Shown here: positions 24,546 to 36,285 of the stretch, in pieces | How positions within the stretch are numbered: position 1 is the first letter of the stretch | How the letters are laid out: the number at the start of each line of letters is the position of its first letter | NCBI RefSeq assembly: GCF_000344685.1 | Contig: NW_006920425.1 | Coordinates: 548,297-612,296 of the forward strand | DNA: 64,000 nt | From: Gloeophyllum trabeum ATCC 11539 | Lineage: Eukaryota > Basidiomycota > Agaricomycetes > Gloeophyllales > Gloeophyllaceae | Direction of reading: 5' to 3' | Notes under the pieces: model-generated | What the model was told of the DNA's origin: nothing | Databases searched by the model: none | What the model saw: only the letters and a program-made list of their open reading frames with translations | Translations under genes and position numbers: made by a program

Positions 24546-27150
24546 GGTTTATGCCTGCGACGCCCCTCGCGCAGCGATGGTAAACCTGGACGTCGTAGGC
24601 AACAGCGACGAGAGAGTCGGCACCGGGGGAGACGGTGGGCGGTATGTAACGAAATCGGTTCGTTTGAACCAGTTGAAATGCCTACGAGGTACGCGTTTAC
24701 GTAAGCAATTACGTCTTCTCAAGCCTTTGTAATACTTCGGTTCCTGCCACAGGCCACAACTTTGAGCGGTGTCCGCTCCCAGTGCTACTGCCAGTAGTGG
24801 CTATAGTCGCCGGCTGAGCTAGCGGGTGCTAAGTTATAGTCCATCGAGGCGGTGAAGCGCTCGCAGATGGCTTGGGGCGCCAGACCGCAATAGTCGACCT
24901 GGGTATCAGAGCCTTTGCTCATGACTCGTACGGGGATGCGTTTCCTCCTCTCCTTGGGCTACAACTGTCACCGACATGTCCAGATTATGAAATATTAACA
25001 AACGTGTAGTAAGTCGATCCGCTGCAAATGATATCACAGTTGACCTAGTATCTAATCATCCGCGGTGGATCTGCACTGTCGGTCCGAGCTGTGGGACATG
25101 AACTCCGAAATGAACTGTTGTGACCAACATAAGGCAAGGCTTGCCTCCCTCTTCTTTCAATCCGCTTGCATCTCTTACAGCGGTCACATGGAACAGCGTG
25201 CAAGCTGTGCACTCGAGAGAGGTCATCAGTGCAAGGCTGATTTCACGTGCGGTCATGCTGCCGTAAATAAAACCGGTCGAAGCGATTTATACTTCTCATC
25301 CTGGGTTCTTCCCCTCATGTGCGCCATTTGCTGGTGGACTAGCTTTCACGATAACGCTGCTTCCGCGCTCACGATGAGCTGCCTGTCAGTCGGACTGCCT
25401 ACTGTCTGCTCTTCTTGCGGATAATCTCCGTTCTTAGGCGCTATTATGTAGGAATTTCCATATCAAGTATCCAGCGACTATATTTACGCCTACACAGGAT
25501 GCCATTCTTTGGACGAGGGATCATTGCGCCCGACCGAGGCCGACGGCGTCATTACTGAGCCGGTCTGAAGGTTCTACTGACGGTAAATGACCGAACGCCA
25601 GAGCTTCAGGTCGACGCAGGACACTCAGTCTTTAGGGAAAGAACCATCCCCAGCGGTCTTGACTCCAGACCCGGCTTGTTGACGTGGAATGTGGAGGATA
25701 TCTTCCGTCTCTGCTGGATAGCGCTGTGTCGTGACAGACCATCTCTCCTGGAAGAATTCTGTGTTAAGTAGTACTCGCCCGCGCTTGACGTCGGGAGATA
25801 GGCATTCCGGTGCTAGGGTTTGATACGCTGTGCCCCCTATAGTCGCGAGCAGTCCCGGTCGCTCTGACAGGCATAGTCGTCCAGGATGTTGTACGGAACA
25901 AGAGCGAGCAGCATTGGGCGTCCTCTCACATTTTTGGAGCCGTCGAGACGTCCACCGTGACTGGCCTTTAGCTGCGCAAGTGTCCTCAGTCACAAACTTT
26001 AGGGCCTGGAAAAATCCTATTATCTCGTGTGCCACATCCTTTCGACTTCCCATCTCTGACATGCGCCGCTGAACGAAGGCTCTATTTCTTGTTCCTGTGG
26101 TCAGTAGCAGTTTACTCTATCGCTCGTCATTGTCTTGCGGCTTCAATGTCTTCGCCTCCGCCCCCGCCCCTTTTCTCAACCCGTTCACCATCTCGTCCTC
26201 GAGCTAGCTCCGTTCGGCAAGAAGTTGCTCCGTATCGCACTCTTTGCGGGGTTGCCGAAACCGGAAGCCTTTTTATATTCCACGTAGGAGCCGGTAGAAC
26301 TCTACTCATGGGTTACAGCGTCCCTGCTACTCCGTTTAATGTGCACAGAGGTGGTCCATAGACATGTGTCAAATACAAAATCTCCATCAATGCGAGGGAC
26401 CTGTGGGGCTAAATGAATTCCACTCATGACAGGTTTTACAGCCGCAAGACCTAATGCCGAGAAACGGGCGTCGGGGTCCTTGGGGAGGTGCTCGTGAGGG
26501 CCATCCAGTGTTGCTCAATGCTCAAATCTCCGGCTCGACGACATAGGCGTAGGGATTTGTGCAAACGCCCATCCCGACGCGTCGGGCAGCATAGTTCAAA
26601 AGACTTGTTGCCGCCGGTGCCCCCTCGTTGTACATCGCTCTGCTGAGGGTCTAAGTAAGAGCTATGGTACCCTACGCTGAACGAGCAGGTGATATACGTC
26701 TGCGGTATTGTTGCGTCTATCGCACCCGCAGTTAATGAGGCCGATGTCACCTGTCGATGGGCTGTCTACTCAGTATCTGGTAAACATAACTTGTTGAGGC
26801 TTGGAGTAGCTGTAGGCAAGTATTTGAGACAGTGTTGGGCCGGTTGACGCCAGTTAGTTTAGTTGTTTCGTCAACTAAGCAACTAGTTCTACAAAGTTTA
26901 AGAACCGTTGACTTTTCGTCAACCTGCCCACGGAGGTCAACTTTCCCACTCACTACCATATACGGTGAAAAGCCTTAGCTAAGCGCATGAGTTCAAGACT
27001 ATAGAGAGCAACCCATCATCCCTGCAATCAGAACGGACGGGGAACTCAACATCTCGACGGGAACTGAGGAGGACTGCTGGCGGGCAAAGCTCGCGCCACA
27101 GTTCCGCCGGAAAGTTATCCAAAAGTAAACGGAACTAGTTGACGAGTTGA
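24546..27150. other. 2.6-kb gene-poor stretch
   Basis: Upstream side of HYM1, including its promoter. A minus-strand open frame of 145 codons at 25625-26062 (starts MSEMGSRKDVAHEIIGFFQA) is the longest; its composition is plausible but I recognise no domain and give it low weight. Between 26840 and 27150 the motif GTTGAC/GTCAAC recurs in both orientations near the start of the palindrome, so this may be part of a larger repeat. Nothing else was supported. Confidence 0.35.
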
Positions 27151-27523
27151 CGCAGGTATCGTCCCATAAAAACGCTGAGGTGTGACACCTCAAAATATTG
27201 AGGTGACGGCACCTCCGAATATTGAGGTGCATCTAAAAATAGAAACAAGGGTTGGGCCACGCGAAAAGAAATGCCCGCGCACAGAGTCGAACTCTGGACA
27301 GCGGGGAAAAGGATTACATAATACTACAGTGAGCGCACTAGACCGCTACGCCATAAGGCAGTGTAAAGGTTACAAAATACAGCCGCTATGTAGTCCTGGG
27401 AAACAAGCGCGCCCTAGGGTTCGGGTTACATCAGATGACATAACATTTGATGGACTCGTGATCGGGGAAGACCGCGGCCGATCACATCAAATGTTATGTC
27501 ATCTGATGTAACCCGAACCCTAG

Positions 27524-28141
27524 NNNNNNNNNNNNNNNNNNNNNNNNNNNNNNNNNNNNNNNNNNNNNNNNNNNNNNNNNNNNNNNNNNNNNNNNNNNNN
27601 NNNNNNNNNNNNNNNNNNNNNNNNNNNNNNNNNNNNNNNNNNNNNNNNNNNNNNNNNNNNNNNNNNNNNNNNNNNNNNNNNNNNNNNNNNNNNNNNNNNN
27701 NNNNNNNNNNNNNNNNNNNNNNNNNNNNNNNNNNNNNNNNNNNNNNNNNNNNNNNNNNNNNNNNNNNNNNNNNNNNNNNNNNNNNNNNNNNNNNNNNNNN
27801 NNNNNNNNNNNNNNNNNNNNNNNNNNNNNNNNNNNNNNNNNNNNNNNNNNNNNNNNNNNNNNNNNNNNNNNNNNNNNNNNNNNNNNNNNNNNNNNNNNNN
27901 NNNNNNNNNNNNNNNNNNNNNNNNNNNNNNNNNNNNNNNNNNNNNNNNNNNNNNNNNNNNNNNNNNNNNNNNNNNNNNNNNNNNNNNNNNNNNNNNNNNN
28001 NNNNNNNNNNNNNNNNNNNNNNNNNNNNNNNNNNNNNNNNNNNNNNNNNNNNNNNNNNNNNNNNNNNNNNNNNNNNNNNNNNNNNNNNNNNNNNNNNNNN
28101 NNNNNNNNNNNNNNNNNNNNNNNNNNNNNNNNNNNNNNNNN
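27524..28141. other. Assembly gap of 618 N
   Basis: Run of unspecified bases inside the right arm of a perfect palindrome. The flanks join seamlessly if the gap is removed and three bases overlapped, so the stated size is probably artificial. Confidence 0.95.
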
Positions 28142-28200
28142 TAGGGCGCGCTTGTTTCCCAGGACTACATAGCGGCTGTATTTTGTAACCTTTACACTGC

Positions 28201-28288
28201 CTTATGGCGTAGCGGTCTAGTGCGCTCACTGTAGTATTATGTAATCCTTTTCCCCGCTGTCCAGAGTTCGACTCTGTGCGCGGGCATT
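28201..28288 (+). other. tRNA-like segment (SINE head or tRNA pseudogene)
   Basis: Contains an A-box-like stretch (TAGCGGTCTAGTG) and, about 45 bp later, a B-box-like stretch (GAGTTCGACTC). The D-stem GCGT/GCGC pairs and most of a T-stem can be drawn. Five of seven acceptor positions pair between GCCTTAT and CGCGGGC. No anticodon stem closes, so it is not a normal tRNA gene. The mirror copy lies on the minus strand at about 27271-27358 in the left palindrome arm. Confidence 0.35.
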
Positions 28289-28407
28289 TCTTTTCGCGTG
28301 GCCCAACCCTTGTTTCTATTTTTAGATGCACCTCAATATTCGGAGGTGCCGTCACCTCAATATTTTGAGGTGTCACACCTCAGCGTTTTTATGGGACGAT
28401 ACCTGCG

Positions 28408-29267
28408 GAACTGGCACAACACTGATTTGAGACCTATATAGCAGTGGCGTTCGATGATTGATTGCATTTGATCGCGATCGTTCGTTGCCAAAGCGCCCCG
28501 AAGTCGCGGAACGGGTCGACGTCGAGGCCAACTGCCAAAAGCAGCCGAGCGGACAGAAAAGATGCAAGGTAAGAACGTCCTTGTAAAAACCCACCCACGC
28601 CTCTACGCTCAGGTGCTCACCACTCAGTGCGCGACGCCTGAGAAATCAGAATACGAAGCTCGACATTCCCGAGAGCTAGTTCACTTAAGCTTGAAGGCAC
28701 GACTTGGTTGATGAAACGCGCCGTGATTTCAGGTCCTTTCGAGTATAGCGACCGCCTGTGTTACAGGAATATATCTGCTACGATGTACGGGCAGTGTGTC
28801 ATTTGGCTCATTTCATTGTCGTGTTGCACTTACGTACGTCCGATATTTTCAAGGGTTGTTCTGGGCCGGCACGGGTTGCCCACCCAGTCGCTAGACAGGG
28901 TATTCCTGAGAGGTACCTTAGGGCCCGGCGCCGTCATTTGTGGGGCTGCGAAGCCACTTTATCGGGGATAGACTGCAGTAGTCTAAACTCTTACCGAACC
29001 AATTCTGGTCTTCTGTCGTCAGAAACGCAGTGATTGTTGCTAGATTCAACAAATAAGAGGAGAAGGACGGCATTCGGCCAACCCGAATTTTGACACTTCC
29101 GATGGCATCTTCAAGTTGTATAAATTCTACGTTCATCCCTCAATTTCTGCTGCCTCTGGTTTGACCCCCTGCTATTCCTGAAAAATTCCAGCCCGAGGCG
29201 CGGGCCCGCATATAAACGCTGGCTTAGAGTAGGGACTCCCCTGCGGACCTCGGCTTGTAGGCGGTGA
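28408..29267. other. Intergenic stretch, no gene recognised
   Basis: Between the palindrome and the next DUF6534 gene. Frames of 70-90 codons without recognisable domains. Should hold that gene's promoter. Confidence 0.4.
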
Positions 29268-31124
29268 TATGTCGCAGGCCGGAGTCACCTGGGGAGCCGT
29301 CTTATGCGGCTTTATAGTGTGCACTGCGTCGGTGCCAATTTTGTTTTCCAATATACGCTCTCGCTAATATCTGCCACCTACTTAGCTTATATGGAATCAC
29401 TTGTGGACAATTCCTTTGTTATTTTCACAAGTACCATCACGATAGACTGGTATGGAAGTGGACGGTGCGTGACTTCTCAAAGCACAATGGAGCGCGAAAC
29501 TGACGACACTGTCATCCTCAGGTTGCGATGGTCCTCGTGGTATGTCGAATCTTTGGTATATCCTCCACATTTTTCCCACATCATCATGTTAGCTGGATAC
29601 TCTACAAGAATGTCTGGCCTGCCACAGCATGTGGCACTACTTGGTCGCCAGATGTTACGGTAACGAAGGCGCCTACAACTACGCGGTCTGGCGAGTGATA
29701 TTTTTCTTCGCCTGCCTGGCCCGCATCTCACTATTTGTAATTGCAATCGATAGGAGTCTGAGTGTATGGTACATTCTAATGCCTGTTGTGTTCATTGACC
29801 AACTTGTGGCCGCACGGTCAGGCCCAGATGATCCCAACGGTTGGTCTTCATCAAGACGTCCGAGCAAGTAGCTAACTCTCTCTGACAGGAAATACTTTGC
29901 ACCGTCGCTCATTTGTAAGCCCACGCAATCTATAACATGCAGGATGTGTGGCTTGGATTGCTTGCCATCGCGTAACCTCTGTGTTTCAGATTCTACATAC
30001 AGAGACTGTATAAGTGTAAGTTCCGCTGCATTATGGAGGCAGGGTTGGTGAAACTTCTGTCATACAGTCAAGAAACAGCGTTGCGCTCTCATCCTTGTAT
30101 GCCATCTGTGCCGTAGCCTGTGAATGATTCTGACTGTCTCGTCTCGGCAGCTCGTCCCGGCATCCCTCTGCGCTGGTGAGGAAATGGCTGCTGTTTGGCT
30201 TTGCCTCCTCCGCTAATTTGGGCAAACATGACCAGCGACCTCAATAGGTGAGTCTACCGTAATTGGCCCTGCACTAGTTCACTGATGTTCGTAGTTTATG
30301 TTACACGATCGTACGTTCATCATGATTGCCGCGATATGACATCGCTCATACTTCCCTACAGTTTGCTGTCACCCGCCTTTGAAGGCAACGATGATGTCCT
30401 ATCGGTACGACATGCAAGTGTATGAGCCAACTCCGTATAATAATATTATACAGACTTCATCAAAATTACTCGCTCTTTTTACGATCTCTACCGACCTCGG
30501 CATCGCTGCGAGCACATGCTACGTGCTCTACGTCTCCAGAGAGCATGCACAATCCATAAATAGGTAGGCTCCCGACGGCATAGAATCGACGGCTAGCCTG
30601 ACTTCAAATTCACCAGGTCAGTAGTCACACGACTGATCAGATACAGCGTGGTGGCGGGTGTGATGATGTTGTGCGTGATTATCTTTGCGACCATGTCCGA
30701 CATATACCTGACGCTGCAGCAGTGCCGCATCCTTTACGTTCTTAATCGTGGTAAGCTCCTCCTTTAGGTCCCTATAGCCTGTCGTTCCAACCCAGCTGGT
30801 ATTAAAGTACGTGGCCTTTCCGCATACCTTTCTGTATATCGGGATGTATTTTATCGCTGGGAAAGGTGGGTACTATTTCCTCACGGGTTTAGTGGCCCAG
30901 CTAATAGTGACCGCGCTTTTGCCGGGTAGTGTATGTAAACTGCATGCTCGCAGCGTGAGTGACTGAGCCCGGTCTCTACGATCTTGAGCTGATGCGAAAT
31001 TCTGCATAAAGCCTCAATAGTCGTGACGGTCTTCGGCGCGAGATATATGATGTACAGTATATCTAGAAAACTCAAAGTGCAGGCCTTGGCACCTTGCTGG
31101 CGGATCAGATGTTACCACTTGTAA
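29268..31124 (+). CDS. DUF6534-type multi-pass membrane protein (copy C, divergent)
   Basis: Starts MSQAGVTWGAVLCGFIVCTA and, after an intron, continues LYGITCGQFLCYFHKYHHDR, the usual first helix of the family. Then come LDTLQECLACHSMWHYLVAR with CYGNEGAYNYAVW (about 29595-29692), SLSVWYILMPVVFIDQLVAA (about 29755), FYIQRLYK, a segment SDxGIAAxxCYxL near 30495, VTRLIRYSVVAGVMMLCVII (about 30620), VLKYVAFPHTFLYIGMYFIA (about 30811) and VYVNCMLAA (about 30928). Several middle junctions (30010-30300) and the C-terminal exon are uncertain, and the stop at 31122-31124 is tentative. It is clearly diverged from copies A, B and D. Function unknown; it may be partly degraded. Confidence 0.6.
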
Positions 31125-32398
31125 ATGCGCTGTATGGAGGCATCGTGGATGCCCGCTTCATCGTGCAAGATCATTCCTCTCCGTTCCACTGACGCAAACT
31201 ACTTGCACGTTCGCCGGATCTCCCCGGCGAGGCGCAATGTGTACCCGCGTGTTTTTATGCCCTCACTGGCCAGCATCAGCGGTTCGATCCGGTTTCAAAG
31301 TCTACTAGAGCTACGCTGCGCCCGATTCGTGTTAATATGGAAGTACGTTCTATCCGCACAAGGCCAAAACTCACTGCCCACATCCTCTGGCTATCAATAT
31401 CCGAAGGCATCGCATTGGTTCCAACATACTGACAAGGCTAGTTGCTTAACGAGCGGTGTGTTGTAGCTGACTAACAACTAATTTGATTAGCAATTCCCTG
31501 TCGAAGCTGCTCTGCTCTCCGTTCAAGTTTGATAAACGTGGCGAGATGCAAGTGGACTTGGACCTCTGTGCCTTAGCGTCTCAACTTGGGACTACAACGC
31601 CAGACGTCAACGTAATTCTCAGGGCGAACAAACAAACTACTGGCGAATATTGGCATCGCTACCATTCGAGACCATCTCTTGTAGCAGCCATCCGACTCGC
31701 GTATGTGCACATGTGTACGAATCTGCTTCTTATCGACGACGACGTTCTCCGGATCTCCAATCCTCACGAGTGAGCACCTTGATAGGGAGTATGCCATCGG
31801 CGACGCTTGTGTTCGACCCGTCCCCCTTGACAACCGTGTGATACTATATGTTTTGAACCTCGCTGGGACCGTCTTCAACTACGCCACCAAACATGCACTC
31901 TGCTGCGATTTTCCTCGTGCTCGCCTTGAGTCGGAGGCAATGGGAGTCGGTTGCTTCCGACATTTGATTTGGGTGTTTGCAGCGTGAACAAGATCCTGAC
32001 ATCCTCTAGACGGACGCGAAGATCTCTATCACAAGTCATATGATGCTTTACATCTCAACGGTCAACAACGCACGTCTCGCGAGAGTCGCAGGTTTGTACA
32101 GACGTTTCTGAAGTTCCGGGCCAGAGGCCTTCGGAGAATCTTTGTGTTAACTTGTGCCTGATTCTTTATGACCGTTCGTTGGATGCCGCAACTTCATTCT
32201 GAACCATGGTGAGAGATACGACATCTGTCCGCTCATGTGGGTATTATTGCCGTCAAAGCAGGCAGCCATGGGGAGTGTCATTCATTGGACCCAAAAGTAA
32301 CGGACTGCTCCTGCACCTCTGGTTTCAGGAAGTAAGTACGTATTATTTATGCAATCTCAGCTTCATTGTTCATCTCGTGTTTCCCAATGTCCTCCCTG
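31125..32398. other. Intergenic stretch with a possible DUF6534 remnant
   Basis: A plus-strand reading near 31820-31910 (LDNRVILYVLNLAGTVF) resembles the sixth-helix region of the DUF6534 family, but I found no matching exons around it. It may be a relic or chance. Otherwise no supported gene. Confidence 0.3.
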
Positions 32399-33693
32399 TC
32401 AAGCTGCGCTGATGATGTCTGGAATGTCACTAGCAAAGGGATAGTCGACATATCCTTCTGCTCCATGTGTGTAAAACGTTGCCCTATCGGGCGGGTTGTA
32501 GGGTGCGCCCTCCTTGATCCGGTACGGCAAGTCAGGCTGCAGTGATTCCCTCGTCAGCTATCATACGCCGGAGTCCTGCAAAATTGTCGGTGTACTTACG
32601 TTCGCTATGAAGAGCCGTCCAAAGGCAATCAGATACCCGTGCTTGTCTGCGGCCTCCAGCGCCGTCTCGCGACTATATCCGCCAGCGCTGATAATCGGCT
32701 TGGGCTGCCAAATCTCGCGAACGAAGTCGTTCGAGTCGTCCCCGCTGACACGCTGGACAGAATTGTTCCCAGCTATGCCCGGCTCGACGATGTGTATGTA
32801 CGCAATACCGGGATGGTCATCTCGAAGACGGGAGAGGAAGCACATGAACGTCGGGCGCGCGTCGTCCATACGCATATCTGCGAGATGATTAACTGAATTG
32901 AAAGCCAGCAGTGGATTGCCGTACGCTCTCACCTTGATAGGTACTCCAAGGGCTGATTCTTATGCCGGTTTTGTGCGCTCCGATGAGGTCCGTAACGGCT
33001 TTGATGACTTCCAGCGGGAACCTCACCCGGTTCTCTACGGAACCGCCGTACTGGTCCGTGCGATGGTTGGTCATGTCTTGCAAGAACTGGTCGAGCAGGA
33101 ATCCGTTCGCGCAGTCGACCTCCACACCGTCGAAGCCGGCCTTGTGCACGGCATTACCGGCAGCTGTCGCAAACGCTTGCACGTACTCGTTGATATCCGC
33201 GACAGTCATTTCGCGGGGGATGGGCTCCGGTCGATCCTTGAGAGGGATAGGCGAGGGGGCCACGAACACATCTTCCAATTTGAATCCTTGTTCCTCAAGC
33301 ACTGTCGGGCGGGCACCGCGTCCCATGGCGTACAGCTGCATGTATATGTACGATCCGCGCGCATGCACGGCGTCCGCCACCTAAACTAGAGTCAGGAACA
33401 GGCTCTCATCCTCTGGAAGTACCACTGACCTTCTTCCACGCAGCCGCCTGCGCATCATTCCAGATCCCGGGGCAGAAGGCCCACCCACCAGCCTTGGCCG
33501 TGATCAGAGTACCCTCGCTAATGAGCAGCGTGCCGGGGGCGCTCCCGCGCTGGGCGTAGTACTCTGCTGCGAGGTCGGCGCAGATGACAGCCTGGGCGTC
33601 CGCGCGGCACCGGGTTAGGGGCGCGAGGACGACGCGGTGCGCGAGGGTTACATCTCCCACTTGGATGGGTTCGAAGAGCTTGGAAGTAGACAT
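32399..33693 (-). CDS. Old yellow enzyme-like flavoprotein, active site altered (OYE copy 1)
   Basis: FMN-dependent ene-reductase family (NADH:flavin oxidoreductase/OYE). It starts MSTSKLFEPIQVGDVTLAHR, followed by [12 protein letters not shown], which includes the flavin-contacting Thr. The second exon holds [15 protein letters not shown] and the active-site segment EVDCANGFLLDQFL, then RTDQYGGSVENRVRF and [11 protein letters not shown]. Later exons give IAYIHIVEPGIAG, PIISAGGYSRETALEAADKH and [13 protein letters not shown]. The last exon ends YVDYPFASDIPDIISAA with TGA at 32399-32401. In characterised OYEs the segment is H-x-x-N-G-Y, where His/Asn bind the substrate carbonyl and Tyr donates a proton. 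Here His is Asp (codon 33114-33116) and Tyr is Phe (33099-33101), so ordinary enone reduction should be impaired. The frame is intact, so this is a diverged paralogue rather than a pseudogene. Confidence 0.88.
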
Positions 33694-35026
33694 CGTGAGT
33701 CGCAGGTTGTGTTTTGGATGTCATTCTCAGTTCACTGGCTGGCTTTTATCCATGGGCTACTTGCTGACCGAGCGCCTTCGCTTAATAACAAGTTTTGCTT
33801 AGAAAGTTGTTCGCAGGGGGTCGTCATAGTTTTGTGATCCCGTACTGTACGTACAGGCTGTAGATATTCGTTCTACATTGGACAACCCTATTCATCGATG
33901 ACGATGGCCTGGACGTGAAGTTTGTCAGCGGCGTATTGCCTATATCATGATATATCCGAATGGACTTGCATAAGCCAATGTAATTCTGATCTCTATGTGG
34001 CAGCGAGTCATTTGCTACGTCTTGCTGTCTCTGAGATCTTCAATCACGTCCAGCCGGCGCAGGGCCCATCATGCTTCGTGAGTAGAACGTGTGTGCATTC
34101 CGCTTTGACCATTGCATTCACGCCAGATTTGGTGTAGGTATGAGGATAGACCGAAGACACTCAAAGCTGCAGGTCTTCGCCCCATGTTACACGTCGACAA
34201 TGAATAAGGAAGCAACTCCTAGGACAGCAAGGATCAAGCACGATGAGTGACGGAGACAACGCTTCAGCAACCCAGGGGCGGTAAGCCGAGGGCGTCCTCA
34301 CATTTTTATTATACCTTCGTGGTATTGTAATGGGAGATTTGAGCGAGAAGAGGAACACCAACCATCCTCACACGAAACGATTTCAGATGGAAGCCCGGAG
34401 GTATAACAGGCTTCCCCTCAGGGTTATTCGGTCTGAGTGCGGTAGAAACACCTCGATCGTCAATGGTCGCCTATTCCAAAGCGTCCACAGATTGGTTGTC
34501 CTTGTGCCCTGATCCGGACAGATCGGATGCCACAATCTCCATGCCACGAAGACGGTGTAGGCCGGTGGGGAGGTATGTAGCTCCATGGTCATTTGGAAAA
34601 AACGCGAATTTCAGAAGAGAACGACAAGACATTACTTTCTTTCAATAATAAACGGTTGCCTGTAAGAAAGTAGATGCGGGGGAGAAGCTACGAAATGCAG
34701 TGTGGCACCGCGTGGTCCCACGGGTCCCAAGGAATTCCGGCAACACCCGACGCGCGGGACCCTCATCGAGTACTGCCCGCCCGACGCACACAACAACAGC
34801 TGCAAGTCCCGGAGATCCCTCAAGGTGAGCACGAATCCATGATTTTCTGCATTATACTATCGGTGGGAGGGACCTACGATGCTATGGACGAGATGAGTGA
34901 GAGAAGCGGGGCGGAACAGGATGGATTGGACATGAATGGCTTGGATGAGGCGTGACCGCCGGGATTGGGTATGAGGATTCAGAGCGTTACTGACCGACTA
35001 CCTTCTTGGTTGCTTTGCGATTGCAG
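33694..35026. other. Intergenic between divergently transcribed OYE copy 1 and RPL24
   Basis: No supported gene. Short frames only, the longest about 93 codons at 34674-34955. The region must hold both promoters. Confidence 0.45.
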
Positions 35027-35667
35027 ATGGTACGTAGTTTGACTACTTTGTGGAGGACAGAGCACTGACGGTATGATGGGGAGTGTAGAAGGTCGAAATC
35101 GACTCGTTCTCCGGCTACCGTATCTACCCCAGCAAGGGCAGGCTGTTCGTCCGTGGCGACAGCAAAGTGAGTCTCTATAGACTGTTCCGCTGTTCTCTGC
35201 TTAGGCCAGCACTTTCTCCTCCACCAGATCTTCCGTTTCGCGACCTCGAAAAATGAATCCCTCTTCCTGCAGCGCAAGAATCCGCGCAAGATCGCATGGA
35301 CACAGGTTTACCGTCGGATGCACAAGAAGGGCATCACGGAGGAAGTTGCGAAGAAGCGTTCGCGCCGGACTGTGAAGCACCAGCGTGGCATCGTTGGTGC
35401 CGACCTTGCCTCCATCATCGCCCGCCGCAACCAGACCGCGCAGGCGCGTAACGAAGCCCGCCAAGCCGCCATCGCTAAGGCTAAGTCGGAGAAGCGGGAG
35501 AAGGAGAAGGATAAGGCTACGAACAAGCCCAAGGTGAGTGGATGTCTCCTACCGTATCTTTGGAGGAACGTGGCGCTAATGTGGACTCTCTGAAGGCTCC
35601 TCGGGGACCCGCTGGCGCCCCCAAGATCTCGAGACAGCAGATGAAGGGTTCCAAGGGCGGTCGTTGA
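35027..35667 (+). CDS. RPL24: 60S ribosomal protein eL24
   Basis: Large-subunit ribosomal protein. Exon 1 contributes only the start codon ATG (35027-35029). After an intron the protein reads KVEIDSFSGYRIYPSKGRLF (35089 on), then IFRFATSKNESLFLQRKNPR, KIAWTQVYRRMHKKG, KKRSRRTVKHQRGIVGADL and a Lys/Arg/Ala-rich helix. The final exon (35596-35667) gives APRGPAGAPKISRQQMKGSK and GGR with TGA. Exons are 35027-35029, 35089-35166, 35228-35533 and 35596-35667, about 152 residues, normal for eL24. Start choice is dictated by the conserved MKVEIDSFSG N-terminus. Confidence 0.95.
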
Positions 35668-36285
35668 GTCGGGTTGGGTTGCACTTATGGATCCGTTTGT
35701 ATGGCATATGCTGCCCGGCACGCTACGACAGGGCGAATGGCAATTCATCATGCACCATGCTTTTCATGTACAGTCGTTGGCTCGCGGTGTCAGTCCGTCG
35801 CCTTGTTTCTGCACTCTTCGCTATCGATCTCAATGTATGACGACTACATTTCCGTCTGCTTCGCCCGGGACGAACGAAGGGTGTATGTGTTATCCGAAGT
35901 TCTGCCGTATACGTACAGCACTCATTCGTTCGAATGATTCCCTCCGGCAATCCTCCTGCTCGAATATCTCTGCATCCTTCGATTGGAGAACTAATTCATG
36001 CATCACATCGGTGCATCATTTGGAAAACAGAAAACAGATAGTTAGCACCGACTGCCACAGCTTCAGAGGCTGTTTTACCTCGGGGTTTGCCTCACCGCCT
36101 CGGTTGCGACGATGCTGTAAGAGCGCCCATATAATCGATATAAAAGGCAACCAACGTTCGTCACCCCTGCCTCAAGTGCCAGCTCCGTCCTTCTCTTTCC
36201 TTTCGTTTCCCTATCCTCCCTGCTCGTGTCTTTTTCTTCTTTATAGACTCTGACTCTACTTTCCACTGGAACTTCAACGTTAATA
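35668..36285. other. Intergenic, RPL24 3' side and GNA1 promoter
   Basis: No gene. 36180-36246 is strongly pyrimidine-rich (CT tracts), as commonly seen just upstream of fungal transcription and translation starts. Confidence 0.6.
36139..36145 (+). promoter_or_regulatory. TATA box of GNA1
   Basis: TATAAAA about 145 bp upstream of the GNA1 ATG and followed by a CT-rich tract, the usual arrangement in highly expressed fungal promoters. Confidence 0.5.

Larger units (their letters stand above)
27151..28407. repeat. Perfect palindrome, 302-bp arms, split by an N gap
   Basis: The left arm is 27151-27452. The right arm is 27485-27523 plus 28142-28407. The 32-bp centre itself holds a 7-bp inverted repeat (TGATCGG/CCGATCA). 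The two pieces of the right arm overlap by TAG and together reproduce the left arm exactly, with no base of the gap needed. The outer limits are CGCAGGTATCG and CGATACCTGCG. Inside each arm there is a small interrupted repeat of CACCTC/GAGGTG and a tRNA-like segment. It could be a foldback transposable element, a large hairpin locus, or an inverted-chimera assembly product. Confidence 0.85.

Noticed and set aside
27426..28376. Long open frame on the minus strand across the N gap
   Set aside because: Mostly N; the flanking parts are the two arms of a palindrome, not a gene.
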